The notes beneath the pieces were generated by a model. The model was given only the letters and a program-made list of their open reading frames with translations. It made no database searches and was not told the origin of the DNA. Made by a program: the position numbers and the translations under genes. Below are positions 50,840 through 51,676 of a stretch of DNA of 51,676 nt, in pieces. Position 1 is the first letter of the stretch. The number at the start of each line of letters is the position of its first letter. This stretch comes from Puniceicoccus vermicola (GTDB taxonomy: Bacteria > Verrucomicrobiota > Verrucomicrobiia > Opitutales > Puniceicoccaceae), in assembly GCF_014230055.1 (NCBI RefSeq), contig NZ_JACHVA010000047.1, positions 1 to 51,676 on the forward strand, in the 5' to 3' direction.

Positions 50840-51676
50840 GGTTCATCGTCATTTACCGGGGAAAGCATGCTTAATCTTGAGGAAGAAGTATTCCGTATCC
50901 CTGAAGCCATAAGCGGTTCTTTTGATGACCTTGATCTTGTTGTTCATGCCCTCGAGCACGCTGGTGTTGAGTGGGTATTTGGCTGAGGCTATGATTCCAC
51001 GGAGGTAGGGTCTGAGTTTATCAGCGAAGGCGAGCAGGGGTTTGATTTTGGACTCACGGCACATCCTCCACCATGTGCGCCAGCGTTTGAAGGCGCCCCA
51101 GATGCTTGAGCTTCGCCATAGTTCTTTGAGCTGTTCTTTCAGGACGTAGACTTGAGCCAAGGATTGGTTGGCATTCATCAGCTCTTCGAGCCTGACAAGT
51201 TCTTCTTCATTGAGGTTGTCCTTGTTCTTTAGAAGTAACCATCGGCTACGTTTGACCGCTCTGCGAGCCGACTTGTTCTGCCTTAGTTCATTGGCCTGAT
51301 CCACGCGGACTCGGTCGATGACTTCACGGCCGTATTTGGCAACGACATGAAAAAGGTCGTAGACGACTTCCGCATTCGGGCAGTGCATCTTCACCTCCAG
51401 GTCAAAGGCGCTGTTCTGATCCATCGCGACCGCTTCGATTTGATCGCAGTGTTCGCCCAGTGATTCAAAGAAGGGGCGTATGGATTCGCGACTGCGCCCT
51501 TCACCGATCCAAAGCACTTGCCGAGTGTCCGCATCGGCTACGACGGAGGCGTAGCGGTGCCCCTTGTGCAATGCGAACTCATCCATGACCAGAGTTCTGA
51601 GCGAACCGTAATCGACTTCAGGCAACTCCCGAACCAACCTAGCTTTGTCAATGCGTTTGACGGTGTGCCAAGGCAA
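50840..51676 (-). mobile_element. Partial ISL3-family insertion sequence
   Basis: The right part of an IS running off the window edge. The end near 50840 begins GGTTCATCGTCATTTACCGG, which fits the GG-T-start of ISL3-type terminal inverted repeats. The other end and the target duplication are outside the window, so this end is provisional. Confidence 0.6.
50849..51676 (-). CDS. ISL3-family transposase (partial, N-terminus beyond the window)
   Basis: At least 275 residues of a DDE transposase. Catalytic Asp/Asp/Glu candidates are in V-M-D-E-F-A-L-H-K-G, A-M-D-Q-N-S-A-F and S-V-L-E-G-M-N-N-K-I-K-V-I-K-R, with Y-G-F-R-D-T-E-Y-F at the C-terminus, the family pattern. The N-terminal DNA-binding part continues past the edge, so the TTG codon at 51676 is probably internal. 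Frame intact as far as visible. Confidence 0.85.
   Translation of the reverse strand: MPWHTVKRIDKARLVRELPEVDYGSLRTLVMDEFALHKGHRYASVVADADTRQVLWIGEGRSRESIRPFFESLGEHCDQIEAVAMDQNSAFDLEVKMHCPNAEVVYDLFHVVAKYGREVIDRVRVDQANELRQNKSARRAVKRSRWLLLKNKDNLNEEELVRLEELMNANQSLAQVYVLKEQLKELWRSSSIWGAFKRWRTWWRMCRESKIKPLLAFADKLRPYLRGIIASAKYPLNTSVLEGMNNKIKVIKRTAYGFRDTEYFFLKIKHAFPGK

Noticed and set aside
50755-50840. Terminator after rarA
   Set aside because: GGCGGGCCCACC is only weakly self-complementary and no T-tract follows; not supported.

Overview
This window looks like chromosomal DNA of a moderately GC-rich Gram-negative bacterium. It carries an outer-membrane-type polysaccharide locus, TolB and a LolA-like secreted protein. 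The dense palindromic intergenic repeats, the ~320-residue REP-associated (RAYT) transposase and the overall gene style suggest Verrucomicrobiota (Opitutales/Puniceicoccales-like). That placement is inference; no rRNA or other phylogenetic marker was read.

Layout. (1) 1-2.4 kb: accessory DNA with a frameshifted DUF6883 gene plus DUF4926 gene and two toxin-antitoxin (TA)-like pairs, separated by dispersed repeats. (2) 2.8-35.5 kb: a large surface-polysaccharide region. It begins with a WbpA-type UDP-sugar dehydrogenase. An AT-rich island (about 4.2-14.4 kb) follows, encoding Wzx flippase, glycosyltransferases, two methyltransferase-like proteins, a sulfotransferase and a Wzy-like polymerase. 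The DNA then returns to high GC with further glycosyltransferases, a HipT/HipS-like pair, a higBA module, a sugar epimerase/reductase, a MazEF-like pair, an initiating sugar-phosphate transferase, a DegT aminotransferase and a membrane-bound 4,6-dehydratase. It ends in a tight five-gene minus-strand operon: NeuD/PglD-like acyltransferase, acyl carrier protein (ACP), ketosynthase III, second ACP, FkbH. (3) 35.7-51.7 kb: a RAYT transposase followed by ordinary chromosomal genes: MBL-fold hydrolase, pyruvate kinase, Nudix, FolE2, M29 aminopeptidase, LolA-like protein, hisD-hisC-hisB, tolB, comEC and rarA. A partial ISL3-type insertion sequence lies at the right edge.

How the genes fit together. 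The 4,6-dehydratase, aminotransferase and NeuD-like acyltransferase form a PglF-PglE-PglD-type route to a nucleotide-activated N-acyl 4-amino-6-deoxy sugar. The adjacent FkbH/KAS III/two-ACP set could build a non-standard acyl group for that amino sugar. The initiating transferase would load the first sugar on undecaprenyl phosphate, the glycosyltransferases extend it, Wzx flips it and Wzy polymerises it. Sulfation and methylation may decorate it.

The most unusual sequence is non-coding. The intergenic regions of the polysaccharide cluster hold composite repeats made of REP-like palindromes and a heptanucleotide tandem array whose unit differs from array to array (CCGACAA, CCGACCA, CCGTCCA). 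Similar low-complexity DNA also sits in frame inside two polysaccharide genes and forms the 3' end of a third.
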